A stretch of DNA of 60,128 nt from Phaeospirillum sp. (lineage in GTDB: Bacteria > Pseudomonadota > Alphaproteobacteria > Rhodospirillales > Magnetospirillaceae): contig JAVBXM010000250.1 in the NCBI GenBank assembly GCA_030824585.1, positions 1 to 60,128 of the forward strand, given 5' to 3'. Below the pieces are notes generated by a model. That model ran no database searches and was not told the DNA's origin. It was given only the letters and a program-made list of their open reading frames with translations. Shown here in pieces: positions 22,771-34,081 of the stretch; the first letter of the stretch is position 1; every line of letters starts with the position of its first letter. Both the position numbers and the translations under genes were made by a program.

Positions 22771-24462
22771 ATGTTCGCCAATCTCCGTATCGCCGTCCGC
22801 CTATCCATCCTCACCCTCACCATGATCATTCTGATGGTCGTGATCGCCGCCCTGGGTTTTCGCGGTATGGGCAGCATGGAAGTCCGCATGAAGTCCATGT
22901 ACGAGGATCAGGTGGTCAGTCTGGGGCAATTGTCGGGCATCCTCGACTCGCTGCATCGAATCCGGGTTCGGATGATTTGGATGGCCGAGGCCGGTAATCC
23001 CGAGGCCCGGGCCGAGCATGCCGCCAAGATCGCCGAATATGAGGCGTTCATCGATACGGAATGGAAGACTTATGTCTCGCGCCCCCTGAATTCCGGGGAA
23101 AAGGCCCTGACCGACCGCTTCGCCGCTGAAATGGCCCTGGTGCGGGGCGATCGCGCCAGGGTGGCCGAACTCCTGAAGGCCGGTGACAGCGCTACGGCGC
23201 GGGGGGTGGTCGACATGAATGGCGAAGGGGCCAGGCGTTTCGTCGCCGTCACCGACACCCTCAAGGCGCTGCAGGCTTCGCAGACCGGCGTGGCCAAGGA
23301 TGAATTCCTTGCCGCCGAGAATATCTACGATTCCACGTTCGCAACGTCGCTGACCATCATTGTCGTGGGGCTGGCGGGGGCCTTGCTGGTAACCATGCTG
23401 ATCGGCCGCTCCATCACCGTGCCGGTGGCCGCATCCATCCGGGTGATGGAGCGTCTGGCGCGGGACGATACCTCGGTCGAGGTCACCGGGCAGGATCGCG
23501 GGGACGAGGTGGGCGATATCGCCCGCTCGGTGCAGGTGTTCAAGCAAAACGCCATCGACAAGAAGCGCATGGAAGCCGAGGCCGAGGAGGCCGAGGCGCG
23601 GGCCGAGACCGACCGCAAGGCCGAGATGAACCGTCTGGCGGGCGAGTTCGAGGCGGGCGTTGCCGGCGTGGTGAACACCGTGGCCGGCGCCTCGGGCGAG
23701 CTCGAGCATACCGCCCAGGCCATGTCGGCTCTGGCCAGTCAGGTGGCGGCCCAGGCCAGCGCCGTTGCCGCCGCCTCGGAACAGGCCGCCGCCAATGTCC
23801 AGACGGTGGCGACCGCGACCGAGGAACTGTCCAGTTCGGTGGTCGAGATCGGCCGCCAGGTGAGCGAGTCCGCCCGCGTCTCCCGCAACGCGGTGGACGA
23901 GGCCGCCCACACGGATGCCATCGTGCGCGGCCTGTCCGAGGCGGCGGGCCGCATCGGCGAGGTGATCAACCTGATCAACGGCATCGCGTCGCAGACCAAC
24001 CTGCTGGCGCTCAACGCCACCATCGAGGCGGCCAGGGCGGGGGAAGCGGGAAAAGGCTTCGCCGTGGTGGCCAACGAGGTCAAGATTCTGGCCAACCAGA
24101 CCGCCAAGGCTACCGAGGAAATCGGCCAGCAGATCACCGCGGTACAGACCGAGACCGGAAGGGCGGTGGAGGCCATCCGTTCGGTCAGCGCCACCATCGG
24201 CCGCATCGACGAGATCTCGTCGGCCATCGCCTCGGCGGTGGAGCAGCAATCGGCCGCCACCCAGGAGATCGCTCGCAACGTCGAGGAGGCGGCACGCGGT
24301 ACCCAGGAGGTTTCCGCCAACATCTCCGGCGTCACCTCGGCGGCGGGCGAGACGGGAGGGGCCGCCCAGACGGTGCTGGGGGCGGCCAAGCGGCTGACCG
24401 GCGAGGCCGGCACCCTGCGCCATTCGGTGGGAGACTTCGTCGCCAAGGTCCGCAACGGCTGA
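22771..24462 (+). CDS. Methyl-accepting chemotaxis protein
   Basis: A 563-residue chemoreceptor. TM1 is at about residues 9-31 and a periplasmic four-helix-bundle-type sensor covers about 32-188. TM2 lies at about 189-212, followed by a HAMP domain ([21 protein letters not shown]) and a cytoplasmic signalling helix pair with the conserved hairpin tip [31 protein letters not shown]. No C-terminal CheR-docking pentapeptide is seen. ATG 22771 has a GGGGAGGA site, and a longer open frame upstream starts inside the EF-G gene and is not real. The 124 bp upstream gap is AT-rich compared with the window, consistent with a promoter of its own. The ligand is unknown. Confidence 0.93.
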   Translation: MFANLRIAVRLSILTLTMIILMVVIAALGFRGMGSMEVRMKSMYEDQVVSLGQLSGILDSLHRIRVRMIWMAEAGNPEARAEHAAKIAEYEAFIDTEWKTYVSRPLNSGEKALTDRFAAEMALVRGDRARVAELLKAGDSATARGVVDMNGEGARRFVAVTDTLKALQASQTGVAKDEFLAAENIYDSTFATSLTIIVVGLAGALLVTMLIGRSITVPVAASIRVMERLARDDTSVEVTGQDRGDEVGDIARSVQVFKQNAIDKKRMEAEAEEAEARAETDRKAEMNRLAGEFEAGVAGVVNTVAGASGELEHTAQAMSALASQVAAQASAVAAASEQAAANVQTVATATEELSSSVVEIGRQVSESARVSRNAVDEAAHTDAIVRGLSEAAGRIGEVINLINGIASQTNLLALNATIEAARAGEAGKGFAVVANEVKILANQTAKATEEIGQQITAVQTETGRAVEAIRSVSATIGRIDEISSAIASAVEQQSAATQEIARNVEEAARGTQEVSANISGVTSAAGETGGAAQTVLGAAKRLTGEAGTLRHSVGDFVAKVRNG

Positions 24463-24527
24463 GGCTGGCTTTTCGCCCGGGTGGAATGCTATAGAGCGAG
24501 CTCCGACCCGACCACAGGAGCGCGCCT

Positions 24528-24800
24528 ATGGAAAACCGCGAGATGTTCGAGGAAATCGCCGCCCTGATCGGCTCCATCGCCAAGGCGTTCGACCTTTCCG
24601 ACACCGACGTGGTGGCCGCCATCGAACAGGGTGGCCTCGGCATGGAAATGATCACCGACGACGAGGGCCGCAATTGCGTCGAGGCGACCCACGGCGGCCG
24701 GGTGGCCCGCATCTATCCCGGCGCCATCTTCCGGGTCGGCGACCTGCCCCCGGAAAAGGACGAGGATTGCGGCGGCGGCGGCTGTTCCTGCGGGCACTGA
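24528..24800 (+). CDS. Small acidic protein with Gly/Cys-rich tail, function unknown
   Basis: Not recognised. The 90-residue product has an acidic, helical N-terminal half (MENREMFEEIAALIGSIAKA), a short central part that reads like a small beta domain (HGGRVARIYPGAIFRVGDL), and the tail CGGGGCSCGH, a compact group of three Cys and a His that could bind metal. GGAG lies nine bases before the ATG, and a TATAGA element at 24490-24495 may be its -10 box. It sits alone between a chemoreceptor and the pse locus. Confidence 0.65.
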   Translation: MENREMFEEIAALIGSIAKAFDLSDTDVVAAIEQGGLGMEMITDDEGRNCVEATHGGRVARIYPGAIFRVGDLPPEKDEDCGGGGCSCGH

Positions 24801-24816
24801 GCCCGTATCCCAAAAC

Positions 24817-24920
24817 TGTCATCCCGAGCCAAGCGAGGGATCTCCGCCCGGACCGTCGGTGCCGGTTCTGAATAGCCGTGCCAGGACGGGATCCCTTCGC
24901 CCAAGGGCGCCGGGATGACT
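24817..24920. repeat. Palindromic intergenic repeat, copy 2
   Basis: A 104 bp element starting TGTCATCCCGAGCCAAGCGA and ending GCCGGGATGACT. It shares the GAGGGATCTC inner arm with the other copies and has GGGATCCCTTCGCCC on the right side. It sits between the small Cys-tailed protein gene and pseI (convergent 3' ends), so it could also act as a terminator. Confidence 0.8.
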
Positions 24921-24933
24921 GGCTGGCTTCATA

Positions 24934-25980
24934 TTACTCGATCATCGACCAGTCGAAGGCCGTGCCGCGCGGAACCATCTTGCGCGCCTTGCGGCCCAGG
25001 ATTTCCGGCAGGAATTTCGGTTCCAGCCCATAGCCGGGACGGATGGAGCGCACCTTGTCCTCGGTGATGGTCTCGCCGGGATGCAGGTCCTCGACCACAT
25101 AGAGCGAACGGCGGAAGGCCTTGGAGCCCTGCTCGCAATCGGCCAGGGCATAGGAGATGCGCCCGCGCGCCGTCCAGGCGGCGCGGCAGTCGCGGACCAG
25201 TTGGGCCAGTTCCTCGGGCTCCAGCGAGAAGTGGGAGTCGAGCCCGCCATCGGCGCGGCGGAGCGTGAAATGCTTCTCGATGACGCAGGCGCCCAGCGCC
25301 ACCGCCGCCACCGCCACCGCCGTGCCCTGGGTATGGTCCGACAGACCCACCGGCACGCCGAAGGCCTGGGCCATGTGGGGAATGGTGGCCAGGTTGGCAT
25401 CCTCGGTGGGGGCCGGGTATGAACTGATGCAGTGAAGCAGCATCAACTGGTCGTTGCCGGCCCGGCGCACCGTCTCCACCGTGGCGGCGATGTCGCCCAG
25501 ACCCGCCATGCCGGTGGACACGATGATCGGCTTGCCCTTGGCGGCCGCATGGGCCACCAGTCCGGGATCGGCCATCTCGAAGCTGGCGATCTTGAAGGCC
25601 GGGGCGTTCAAATCGGTCAGGAAATCCACCGCCGCCTTGTCGAAGGGCGAGGAGAAGACGATCAGCCCCAGCTCCTTGCCGCGTTCGAACAGTTTGGGGT
25701 GCCAGTCCCACGGGGTCTGGGCCTCGGCGTAAAGGTCGTACAGCTTGCGCCCGCCCCATGGGCCGCCCTCGATGACGAAATCGGGGCGGTCGCAGTCGAT
25801 GGTGATGGAATCGGGCTTCAGCGTCTGCAGCTTGACCGCGTCGGCCCCGGCGCTCGCGGCGGCTTCCAGCAGCGCCATGGCGCGGCCCAGGTCGCCATTG
25901 TGGTTGGCCGACATCTCGGCGATGACGAACGGCGGATGGTCGGGGCCGATGGGGCGGCCGGCGATGGAAATGTCGGTCAT
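24934..25980 (-). CDS. pseI: Pseudaminic acid synthase (NeuB family)
   Basis: Condenses 2,4-diacetamido-2,4,6-trideoxy-L-altrose with phosphoenolpyruvate to give pseudaminic acid. The 348-residue protein has the NeuB TIM-barrel start (PFVIAEMSANHNGDLGRAM), VKLQT, the FSSPFDKAAVDFL segment, ISSYPAP and KHFTL. A C-terminal SAF/antifreeze-like domain follows (about residues 285-348; SLYVVEDLHPGETIT). PseI is preferred over NeuB or LegI because all other pse genes adjoin. Its ATG overlaps the pseG stop by four bases. Confidence 0.93.
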   Translation of the reverse strand: MTDISIAGRPIGPDHPPFVIAEMSANHNGDLGRAMALLEAAASAGADAVKLQTLKPDSITIDCDRPDFVIEGGPWGGRKLYDLYAEAQTPWDWHPKLFERGKELGLIVFSSPFDKAAVDFLTDLNAPAFKIASFEMADPGLVAHAAAKGKPIIVSTGMAGLGDIAATVETVRRAGNDQLMLLHCISSYPAPTEDANLATIPHMAQAFGVPVGLSDHTQGTAVAVAAVALGACVIEKHFTLRRADGGLDSHFSLEPEELAQLVRDCRAAWTARGRISYALADCEQGSKAFRRSLYVVEDLHPGETITEDKVRSIRPGYGLEPKFLPEILGRKARKMVPRGTAFDWSMIE

Positions 25981-26951
25981 GGGGCAAGGCCTTTCAGGGG
26001 CGGAAGGCGTCGAAGGGCATCTGCGACACGGGCGGCGCCCAGCCCGTCGCATAATCGGGCGGCGGCGGCCGACATGGCGCGCAGTTCGGCGGGGGGGACG
26101 GCCAGGGCGGCGGGCAGGTCGGCCACGGTGACCGGGCGGGCGGCGCCGCTTTCGGCCACCAGGCGCGCCACGTCGCGCTGATTGTCGGCGATGACCAGCA
26201 TCAGGGTGGGCAGGCCCAGGCAGCAGCGCTCCCAGGTGGAGGTGCCCCCGGCACCGATGGCAAGGTCGGCCGCGGCCATCAATCCGGCCATGTCCGGGAT
26301 TCCCACGTGAACGGTGGCGTGGGGCAGGGCGGCGGCCTGGGCCTGGACGGCCTCCAGATGGGGCGCCTTGGCTCCCATCACCACGTCGACGGCAAGACCC
26401 GAGGCGGCGACGGCGTCCAGTACCGCCCCGGTAGCGTTGCCGGGGTCGGTGCCGCCCAGGCTGACCAGCAGGCGGCGCAAGGACCCGTCGCGCCGTGCCA
26501 GGGCCGCCGGGCGGGCGGCGGCGAATTGCGGCCGCAGCAGGGCGTATTCCGAACCGGCCAGCACGATGCTGTTGTGGGGCGCCAGATCCCGGTATTCCTC
26601 GGCCCGGCGCCCGAAGGTCTGGTCGAGCAGCAGGTCGCAGTGATGGCGCCGCGTCGGCAGGTCGTCCATGACCATCACCGCCCGGGTCATGCTTCGGATG
26701 CGGGCTTCCTCGGCGGCGTCGATGCCGTAATGGTCGATCACCGCCAGGGCGGTGCCGAAGGGCAGGCGCTCGGGCGGCAATACCGGATAGGGCAGCGACG
26801 GCACAAGCTCGCGGGTTCCCGCCGCCGAGACGAACAGGCATTCGGCGCCCCGCCGCGACATTTCGTCGGCCAGGGTGAGGCAGCGCATGACGTGGCCGGT
26901 GCCGGTGGCGGCGGAAGCGTCGGCGCGAAAGCAGATGGTGGGCGTGACCAT
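25977..26951 (-). CDS. pseG: UDP-2,4-diacetamido-2,4,6-trideoxy-beta-L-altropyranose hydrolase
   Basis: GT-B-fold hydrolase that removes UDP before the PseI step. The 324-residue product starts TICFRADASAATGTGHVMRCLTLA (the GxGHxxR motif with catalytic His), continues with VMDDLPTRRHHCDLLLDQT, and carries the C-terminal LAIGAGGTSTWERCCLGLP nucleotide-binding motif. The ATG at 26951 matches the usual N terminus; longer in-frame starts would run into the divergent pseH. It is co-directional with pseI, overlapping by ATGA, and is divergent from pseH over 58 bases. Confidence 0.93.
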   Translation of the reverse strand: MVTPTICFRADASAATGTGHVMRCLTLADEMSRRGAECLFVSAAGTRELVPSLPYPVLPPERLPFGTALAVIDHYGIDAAEEARIRSMTRAVMVMDDLPTRRHHCDLLLDQTFGRRAEEYRDLAPHNSIVLAGSEYALLRPQFAAARPAALARRDGSLRRLLVSLGGTDPGNATGAVLDAVAASGLAVDVVMGAKAPHLEAVQAQAAALPHATVHVGIPDMAGLMAAADLAIGAGGTSTWERCCLGLPTLMLVIADNQRDVARLVAESGAARPVTVADLPAALAVPPAELRAMSAAAARLCDGLGAARVADALRRLPPLKGLAP

Positions 26952-27009
26952 GACCGGGAAACTGGCTAGACTCGTCGCTTCAGTATAGGCGGGCCGGAGG
27001 GCAGGGCAA

Positions 27010-28549
<1,540 letters not shown>

Positions 28550-28610
28550 TGTCCGCCTCGGCGGGCGCCCGGCGAGGGGCAAAAAGAATCGTGCCCCACG
28601 GATGGTGGGC

Positions 28611-29807
28611 ATGAGCCAGACGCCGTTTCTTCCCTATTGCCGCCATGTGGTGGACGAGGACGACATCGCCGCCGTGGCGGCGGTGATGCGGGGCGACATC
28701 CTGACCACCGGCCCGTCCGTGGCCGCCTTCGAGGATGCCCTGGCCCGCGCCGTCGGCGCCCGGCATGCCGTGGTCTGCGCCAACGGCACCGCCGCCCTGC
28801 ATCTGGCGGTGCTGGCGCTGAGCATCGGCCCCGGCGACGCGGTGCTGGTCCCCGCCCAGACCTTCGCGGCCACCGGCAATTGCGCCCGCTATGTCGGCGC
28901 CGAGGTGGTGCTGACCGACGTGGACCCCGACAGCGGCCTGATGCGCGCCCAGGACCTGGAGGCGGCCATGGCCGCCCATCCGGGCAAGCGCTTCAAGGCC
29001 GTGCTGCCGGTCCATCTCAACGGCCAGTCGGCGGACATGCCTGGGCTGGCGGCCGTGGCGCGGCGCCATGGCCTGGCGATCATCGAGGATTGCTGCCACG
29101 CGCTGGGCACCATCGCCGCCGACGGCACGGTGATCGGCGATTGCCGCCATGGCGACCTGAACGTCTTTTCCTTCCACCCGGCCAAGACCATCGCCATGGG
29201 CGAGGGCGGCGCCATCACCACCAACGACGAGGCCCTGGCCACCCGGTTGCGCCTGCTGCGCAGCCACGGCATCACCCGGGATGCCTCGGTCTTCGTGGAC
29301 GCGGAAGGCGGGTTCGACGCCGAGGGGGCGCCCAATCCCTGGTACTACGAGATGCAGGCGCTGGGCTTCAACTACCGGGCCTGCGACATCCAGTGCGCGC
29401 TGGGTCTCAGCCAGTTGGCCAAGCTGCCCCGTTTCGCCGAGGCGCGGCGGCGGCTGGTGCGGCATTACCGCGACAGGCTGGCGCCGCTGGCCCCCAGGGT
29501 GAAGCCCATCACCCTGTCGGGCGGCGAGGCGGTCTGGCACCTGTCGGTGGCGCTGATCGACTATGCCGCCTGCGGCACCACGCGGGCCCAGGTGATGAAC
29601 GGGCTGCGGGCCAAGGGCATCGGCACCCAGGTCAACTACATCCCCATGCACAAGTTGCCCTATTACCGCAGCCTGCTGGGCGAGGTCACCCTGCCCGGCG
29701 CCGAGGAATACTACCGCCGCTGCCTGTCGCTTCCCCTGTCCGCCGCCATGACCGAGGCCGACGTGGATCGGGTGGTGGAGGGCTTGCGCGAGGTCCTGGG
29801 GCTGTGA
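28611..29807 (+). CDS. pseC: UDP-4-amino-4,6-dideoxy-N-acetyl-beta-L-altrosamine transaminase
   Basis: PLP-dependent DegT/DnrJ/EryC1/StrS aminotransferase of 398 residues that aminates the PseB product. Motifs are GRHAVVCANGTAALHLA-type substrate and PLP contacts, VPAQTFAATGN, IEDCCHALG, and the PLP lysine in FSFHPAKTIAMGEGG. The region NYIPMHKLPYYR is typical near the C terminus. The start is uncertain: ATG 28611 was preferred, ATG 28602 is in frame, and neither has a strong ribosome site. Its stop overlaps the next start by four bases (GTGA). Confidence 0.92.
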   Translation: MSQTPFLPYCRHVVDEDDIAAVAAVMRGDILTTGPSVAAFEDALARAVGARHAVVCANGTAALHLAVLALSIGPGDAVLVPAQTFAATGNCARYVGAEVVLTDVDPDSGLMRAQDLEAAMAAHPGKRFKAVLPVHLNGQSADMPGLAAVARRHGLAIIEDCCHALGTIAADGTVIGDCRHGDLNVFSFHPAKTIAMGEGGAITTNDEALATRLRLLRSHGITRDASVFVDAEGGFDAEGAPNPWYYEMQALGFNYRACDIQCALGLSQLAKLPRFAEARRRLVRHYRDRLAPLAPRVKPITLSGGEAVWHLSVALIDYAACGTTRAQVMNGLRAKGIGTQVNYIPMHKLPYYRSLLGEVTLPGAEEYYRRCLSLPLSAAMTEADVDRVVEGLREVLGL

Positions 29808-30541
29808 CCTCGGCCGTCATCGTCCAGGCCCGCATGGGCTCCACCCGCTTGGCCGGCAAGATCCTCAAGCCCCTGGGCGGTATGACCGCCCTGGCCCAGT
29901 GCCTGCGCCGCTGTGCCGCCATTCCCGGCATCGACCGGGTGGTCTGCGCCATTCCCGAGGGCGAGGCCGAGACGCCGGTGGTGGCGGAAGCGGAACGCTG
30001 CGGCGCCCTGGTGGCGCGCGGTCCTTCCGCCGACGTGCTGAAGCGTTATGCCCTGGCGGCTGAACTGGCCGGGGCGGACGTGGTCATGCGGGTGACCAGC
30101 GATTGCCCGCTGATCGACCCGGGCTTATGCGGGCGCATGCTGGCCAAGCGGCAAGACGAAGGACTGGATTTCGTTTGTAACAACACGCCGCCGTCCTGGC
30201 CCCACGGCCTGGACGCGGAAGTCTTCACCCGTGGTCTGCTGGAGGAGGCGGACCGTATCGCCACCGAGGCTTTCGACCGTGAGCATGTGACGCCCTGGAT
30301 GCGTCGTGCCGCCCATGTGACGCGCGGCAATATCGCCCGCGCGGGCGCCGACCTGTCGCGGGAGTGCCGCTGGACCCTGGATTATCCCGAGGATTACGCC
30401 TTCCTGGCCGCCCTGTTCGAGAAGCTGCCCGAGGCGATCGTGCCCATCGAAGAGGTGCTGGCGGTGCTTGCCGCCCATCCCGAACTGGCGGAGATCAACG
30501 CCATGCACCATGGGGTGAGGGCCGGGGGCAAGGCGAAATAA
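29804..30541 (+). CDS. SpsF-type cytidylyltransferase, likely the CMP-pseudaminic acid step
   Basis: A 245-residue nucleotidyltransferase with the start SAVIVQARMGSTRLAGKIL, MRVTSDCPLIDP and a late RWTLDYPEDYAFL. This is the SpsF family, not the classical PseF/NeuA type that begins with an IPARGGSK motif. Because it overlaps pseC and no other cytidylyltransferase is in the locus, it probably activates pseudaminic acid with CTP. That is inferred from context. The start is GTG 29804, four bases inside the pseC stop. A bidirectional hairpin follows. Confidence 0.8.
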   Translation: MTSAVIVQARMGSTRLAGKILKPLGGMTALAQCLRRCAAIPGIDRVVCAIPEGEAETPVVAEAERCGALVARGPSADVLKRYALAAELAGADVVMRVTSDCPLIDPGLCGRMLAKRQDEGLDFVCNNTPPSWPHGLDAEVFTRGLLEEADRIATEAFDREHVTPWMRRAAHVTRGNIARAGADLSRECRWTLDYPEDYAFLAALFEKLPEAIVPIEEVLAVLAAHPELAEINAMHHGVRAGGKAK

Positions 30542-30545
30542 GGAA

Positions 30546-30599
30546 GCGGGCGGGATGCCCGCGCTCCGTCGATCTTGGAGCGCGGGCGTCCCCGCCCGC
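30546..30599. terminator. Long palindrome between convergent pse and maeB genes
   Basis: GCGGGCGGGATGCCCGCGCTCC (30546-30567) pairs with 30577-30599 over about 22 positions with one bulged base and a nine-base loop; CTTTTCC follows on the plus strand. It fills the gap between the two stop codons and probably terminates from both sides. Its arms also look like a dispersed GC-rich palindrome, but no second copy was seen in the window. Confidence 0.65.
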
Positions 30600-30605
30600 C
30601 TTTTC

Positions 30606-32894
30606 CTACCGCCCCCGTCCGGCGTACATCTGGGCGTCCACCGCCGCGAGCGCGGTGATGTTGACGATGTTGCGCACCGTGGCCGAGGGGGTGAGGATAT
30701 GGGCCGGCTGGGCGATGCCCATCAGGATGGGGCCCACCGACAGGGCGTCGCCCGCCACCTTCAGCAGGTTGAACGAGATATTGGCGGCGTCGAGCGTCGG
30801 CATGACCAGCAGGTTGGCCGCGCCCTTCAGCTTGGAATTGGGGAAGATGCGGGTGCGGATTTCCTCGGACAGGGCGGCGTCGCCGTGCATCTCGCCCTCG
30901 GCCTCCAGATAGGGGGCTTTCTCGCGCAGCAGGGCCAGGGCTTCCCGCTGGCGGGTCGCCGAAGCGGAGTTGCGGTTGCCGAAATTGGCGTGGGACAGGA
31001 AGGCCACCTTGGGCTCGATGCCGAAGCGCCGTACCTCCTCCGAGGCCAGCAGGGTCATGTCGCAGACCTGCTCGGGCGTCGGTTCGGGGGTGACGTAGGT
31101 GTCGCAGATGAAGAAGGTGCCCGCCGGCATGATCAGCAGGTTCATGGCCGCCGGGACCTTGACGCCTTCCCTTGTGCCGATGACGTTGAGGATGTGGCTC
31201 AGGTGCTTGTCGTAGCGGCCGATGGTGCCGCAGATCATGGCGTCCACTTCCTTGCGCTTCAGCATCAGGGTGCCGATCACCGTGTTGCGGGTGCGCACCA
31301 CGGTCCGCGCGTATTCGGGGCTGACGCCGTGGCGCTCCATGATGGAGTGATAGAGGCGCCAATACTCGTTGAAGCGGGGATCGTCCTCGGGGTCGCACAG
31401 GTCGAAATCGGCGTCGATGCGGATGCGCAGATCCAGGTCCGAAATGCGCTTTTCCACCACCTCGCGCCGCCCGATCAGCACGGGCCGGGCCAGGCCTTCG
31501 TCCACCACGGTCTGCACGGCGTGCAGCACGCGGCGGCCTTCGCCCTCGGTATAGACGATGCGGCGCATGTCCTGGCGCGCCCGGTCGAACACCGGCTTCA
31601 TCACCAGTCCCGAGCGGAAGACGAACTGGTTGAGGCGGTCCATGTAGACGTCGAAATCGATGATGGGACGGCGCGCCACGCCGGATTCCATAGCCGCCTT
31701 GGCGACCGCCGGGGCGATCTTGATGATCAGGCGGGAATCGAAGGGCTTGGGGATCAGGTATTCCGGCCCGAAGGTCAAGGGCGCGGTGCCGTAGGCGGCG
31801 CGCACCCGCTCGTCCGACTCGGCCATGGCCAGGTTGGCCAGGGCGTAGACGCAGGCCAGCTTCATGGAATCGTTGATCTCGGTGGCGCCCACGTCGAGCG
31901 CGCCGCGGAAGATATAGGGGAACACCAGGACGTTGTTGACCTGGTTGGGATAGTCCGAGCGGCCGGTGGCGATGATGGCGTCGGGACGCACCGCCTTGAC
32001 CTCGTCGGGCAGGATTTCCGGGGTCGGATTGGCCAGGGCGAAGACGATGGGCTTTTGCGCCATGGTGTCGACCATCTCGCCGGTCAGCACGCGCGGCGCG
32101 GACAGGCCGAGGAAGATGTCGGCGCCCTCGATGACCTCGGCCAGGGTGCGCATGTCGGTCTTCTTGGCGTAGACCGACTTGTACTGGTCCATCAGCTCGG
32201 TGCGGCCCTCGTAGACCACGCCCTTGATGTCGGTAACCCAGACGTTCTCGCGCTTGACGCCCAGCTTGCACAGCAGGTTGAGGCAGGCCAGCGCGGCGGC
32301 GCCGGCGCCCGAGGCCACCAGCTTGACGTCGCCGATGTTCTTGCCCACCACCCGCAGGGCGTTGACCATGGCGGCGCCCACCACGATGGCGGTGCCGTGC
32401 TGGTCGTCGTGCATGACCGGAATCTTGACCCGCTCCTGCAGCTTGCGCTCCACCTCGAAGCACTCGGGGGCCTTGATGTCTTCCAGGTTGATGGCGCCGA
32501 AAGTGGGCTCCATGGCGGCGATGATGTCCACCAGACGGTCGGGGTCCAGCTCGGCCAGTTCCATGTCGAACACGTCGATGCCGGCGAACTTCTTGAACAG
32601 GACGCCCTTGCCCTCCATCACCGGCTTGGCGGCCAGCGGGCCGATGGGGCCCAGGCCCAGCACGGCGGTGCCGTTGGTCACCACGGCCACCAGGTTGCCG
32701 CGCGCCGTCACGTCGGCGGCGCTGTCCTCGTCGGCGACGATCAACTCGCAGGCGGCGGCCACGCCGGGGGAATAGGCCAGCGCCAGGTCGCGCTGGGTGG
32801 CCAGCGGCTTGGTGGGGGTGACGCTGATCTTACCGGGGGTGGGCAGGCGGTGGTATTCCAGCGCCGCGTCGCGCAACTCGTCGGACATGCTCAT
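30606..32894 (-). CDS. maeB: NADP-dependent malic enzyme with C-terminal phosphotransacetylase-like domain
   Basis: Decarboxylates malate to pyruvate and reduces NADP. The 762-residue product has the malic enzyme half ([23 protein letters not shown], the NAD(P)-binding [16 protein letters not shown] and the [10 protein letters not shown] motif) in residues 1-430. A phosphate acetyltransferase-like half covers about 430-762 ([35 protein letters not shown]). The fused tail is usual for MaeB in proteobacteria and is thought to be regulatory. Upstream, GCGCAAA occurs three times (32963, 33033, 33057), and TTGCGC-N16-TATGGT (32968 to 32941, minus strand) may be a weak promoter. Confidence 0.95.
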   Translation of the reverse strand: MSMSDELRDAALEYHRLPTPGKISVTPTKPLATQRDLALAYSPGVAAACELIVADEDSAADVTARGNLVAVVTNGTAVLGLGPIGPLAAKPVMEGKGVLFKKFAGIDVFDMELAELDPDRLVDIIAAMEPTFGAINLEDIKAPECFEVERKLQERVKIPVMHDDQHGTAIVVGAAMVNALRVVGKNIGDVKLVASGAGAAALACLNLLCKLGVKRENVWVTDIKGVVYEGRTELMDQYKSVYAKKTDMRTLAEVIEGADIFLGLSAPRVLTGEMVDTMAQKPIVFALANPTPEILPDEVKAVRPDAIIATGRSDYPNQVNNVLVFPYIFRGALDVGATEINDSMKLACVYALANLAMAESDERVRAAYGTAPLTFGPEYLIPKPFDSRLIIKIAPAVAKAAMESGVARRPIIDFDVYMDRLNQFVFRSGLVMKPVFDRARQDMRRIVYTEGEGRRVLHAVQTVVDEGLARPVLIGRREVVEKRISDLDLRIRIDADFDLCDPEDDPRFNEYWRLYHSIMERHGVSPEYARTVVRTRNTVIGTLMLKRKEVDAMICGTIGRYDKHLSHILNVIGTREGVKVPAAMNLLIMPAGTFFICDTYVTPEPTPEQVCDMTLLASEEVRRFGIEPKVAFLSHANFGNRNSASATRQREALALLREKAPYLEAEGEMHGDAALSEEIRTRIFPNSKLKGAANLLVMPTLDAANISFNLLKVAGDALSVGPILMGIAQPAHILTPSATVRNIVNITALAAVDAQMYAGRGR

Positions 32895-33079
32895 GGAACG
32901 AAGACCTCTGGGGTAACGTTATTTCCTGATCGGGGGCGATACCATACTCGCTTGGGGACGCCGCGCAAAGCCTCCGATCGGATGAATTTCGGAAAACCAC
33001 AGGAAATGCAACGGCATGGCGGTATGACCACTGCGCAAAGTCGGGGTAACAAAGTTGCGCAAATCATCCTGAAACGACC

Positions 33080-33106
33080 AAGCCCGCCAGGGTCGCCGGC
33101 GGGCTT
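33080..33106 (-). terminator. Hairpin downstream of tRNA-Leu
   Basis: AAGCCCGCC (33080-33088) pairs with GGCGGGCTT (33098-33106), nine perfect pairs with a nine-base loop, 12 bases past the encoded CCA on the minus strand. Only a weak T-rich stretch follows. Confidence 0.6.
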
Positions 33107-33118
33107 GATGGTATCAGA

Positions 33119-33205
33119 TGGTGCGGCCAAGAAGACTCGAACTTCCACGGGTGTTACCCCACAAGCACCTCAAGCTTGCGCGTCTACCAGTTCCGCCATG
33201 GCCGC
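33119..33205 (-). tRNA. tRNA-Leu, anticodon GAG
   Basis: An 87-base leucine tRNA on the minus strand. The acceptor stem GCGGCCA pairs with TGGCCGC, the D-loop carries CTGGTAGA, and the anticodon arm is CAAGC-TTGAGGT-GCTTG with anticodon GAG at 33171-33169. A long variable arm of class II type and a TTCGAGT T-loop follow. The 3' CCA is encoded (33121-33119). It decodes CUC and CUU leucine codons, CUC being frequent in this GC-rich genome. No integrase gene or duplicated 3' end was seen beside it. Confidence 0.97.
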
Positions 33206-33247
33206 GTTTTCCGGTAGCCTCGAAGGGCTTGCCAACGAGGAGACAGG

Positions 33248-33276
33248 GGAATACCAAATCACCTCGGACGAATCAA
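33248..33276 (-). promoter_or_regulatory. Candidate tRNA-Leu promoter
   Basis: On the minus strand TTGATT (33276-33271) and TATTCC (33253-33248) are 17 bases apart. Transcription would start about 35 bases before the tRNA 5' end. The -10 element is only a partial match. Confidence 0.35.
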
Positions 33277-33289
33277 GCACGGTCTCCCG

Positions 33290-33958
33290 GTGTCCCAGAT
33301 GAATTCTCCCGTCGAATGGCGGATTTCCGATTCTCCCGTGGATTATCCCCAGGCGCTCGCCGCCATGGAGGAGCGCGTCGCCGCCATCCGGGCCGGTACG
33401 GCGCCCGAGCTGGTATGGCTTTTGGAGCATCCGCCGCTCTACACGGCGGGCACCAGCGCCGACCCGCGCGATCTGGTCGATCCCGGGCGTTTTCCGGTCT
33501 ACGAGGCGGGGCGCGGCGGCCAGTACACCTATCACGGCCCCGGCCAGCGGGTGGCCTATGTGCTGCTCGACCTCAAGCGGCGCGGCGCCGACGTGCGGGC
33601 CTATGTCTGCAATCTCGAGGAATGGCTGATCCGCGCCCTGGCCCGCTTCGTGGTCAAGGGCGAGCGCCGCTCCGGGCGGGTGGGCATCTGGGTCCAGCGC
33701 CCCGGTCAAGGCGGAATGGGCGGGCGCGAGGACAAGATCGCCGCCATCGGCGTGCGGGTGCGCCACTGGGTGACCTTTCACGGTATCGCGCTCAACGTCG
33801 ATCCCGACCTTTCCCACTTCGCCGGCATCGTGCCCTGCGGCATCCGCGAGCACGGCGTCACCTCGCTGTGGGACCTGGGCCTCACCCCCACCATGGAGGA
33901 CGTGGATTGCGCGCTGATGGCCACCTTCCCCGAGGTGTTCGGGAAAGGAACAATTTGA
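33290..33958 (+). CDS. lipB: Octanoyl-[acyl-carrier-protein]:protein N-octanoyltransferase
   Basis: Moves octanoate from acyl carrier protein to lipoyl domains, the first step of protein lipoylation. The 222-residue protein has [16 protein letters not shown], the [20 protein letters not shown] signature, the conserved Lys in [18 protein letters not shown], and the nucleophilic Cys in [14 protein letters not shown]. The start is uncertain: GTG 33290 or ATG 33299, neither with a clear ribosome site. Its 5' region faces the divergent tRNA-Leu. Confidence 0.95.
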   Translation: MSQMNSPVEWRISDSPVDYPQALAAMEERVAAIRAGTAPELVWLLEHPPLYTAGTSADPRDLVDPGRFPVYEAGRGGQYTYHGPGQRVAYVLLDLKRRGADVRAYVCNLEEWLIRALARFVVKGERRSGRVGIWVQRPGQGGMGGREDKIAAIGVRVRHWVTFHGIALNVDPDLSHFAGIVPCGIREHGVTSLWDLGLTPTMEDVDCALMATFPEVFGKGTI

Positions 33959-34081
33959 AACGGTTGCAATTCATTATTCGGCCAAGCGCTGTTGTTGTGC
34001 CGTTTAATGGCGTCGCGAATTTTTGACATCCTTTTCGCCTATGATCTTTGCCGGAATGAGGACGGCCGGGAGGATGTCACG

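Noticed and set aside
24934-26841. A single long protein covering pseI and most of the pseG region
   Set aside because: The upstream part is the wrong frame of pseG. PseI starts at 25980 with its normal N terminus, and PseG motifs are in the other frame.
33119-33205. tRNA-Leu as an integration site
   Set aside because: No integrase gene, no duplicated tRNA 3' end and no change of gene style are seen on either side.
34025-34050. TTGACA and TATGAT as a promoter for the small Cys protein
   Set aside because: The two hexamers are only 11 bases apart, too close for a sigma-70 promoter.
33992-34081. A longer start for the small Cys protein at 34082
   Set aside because: The added 30 residues look non-coding, and the ATG at 34082 follows a purine-rich ribosome-site-like stretch.
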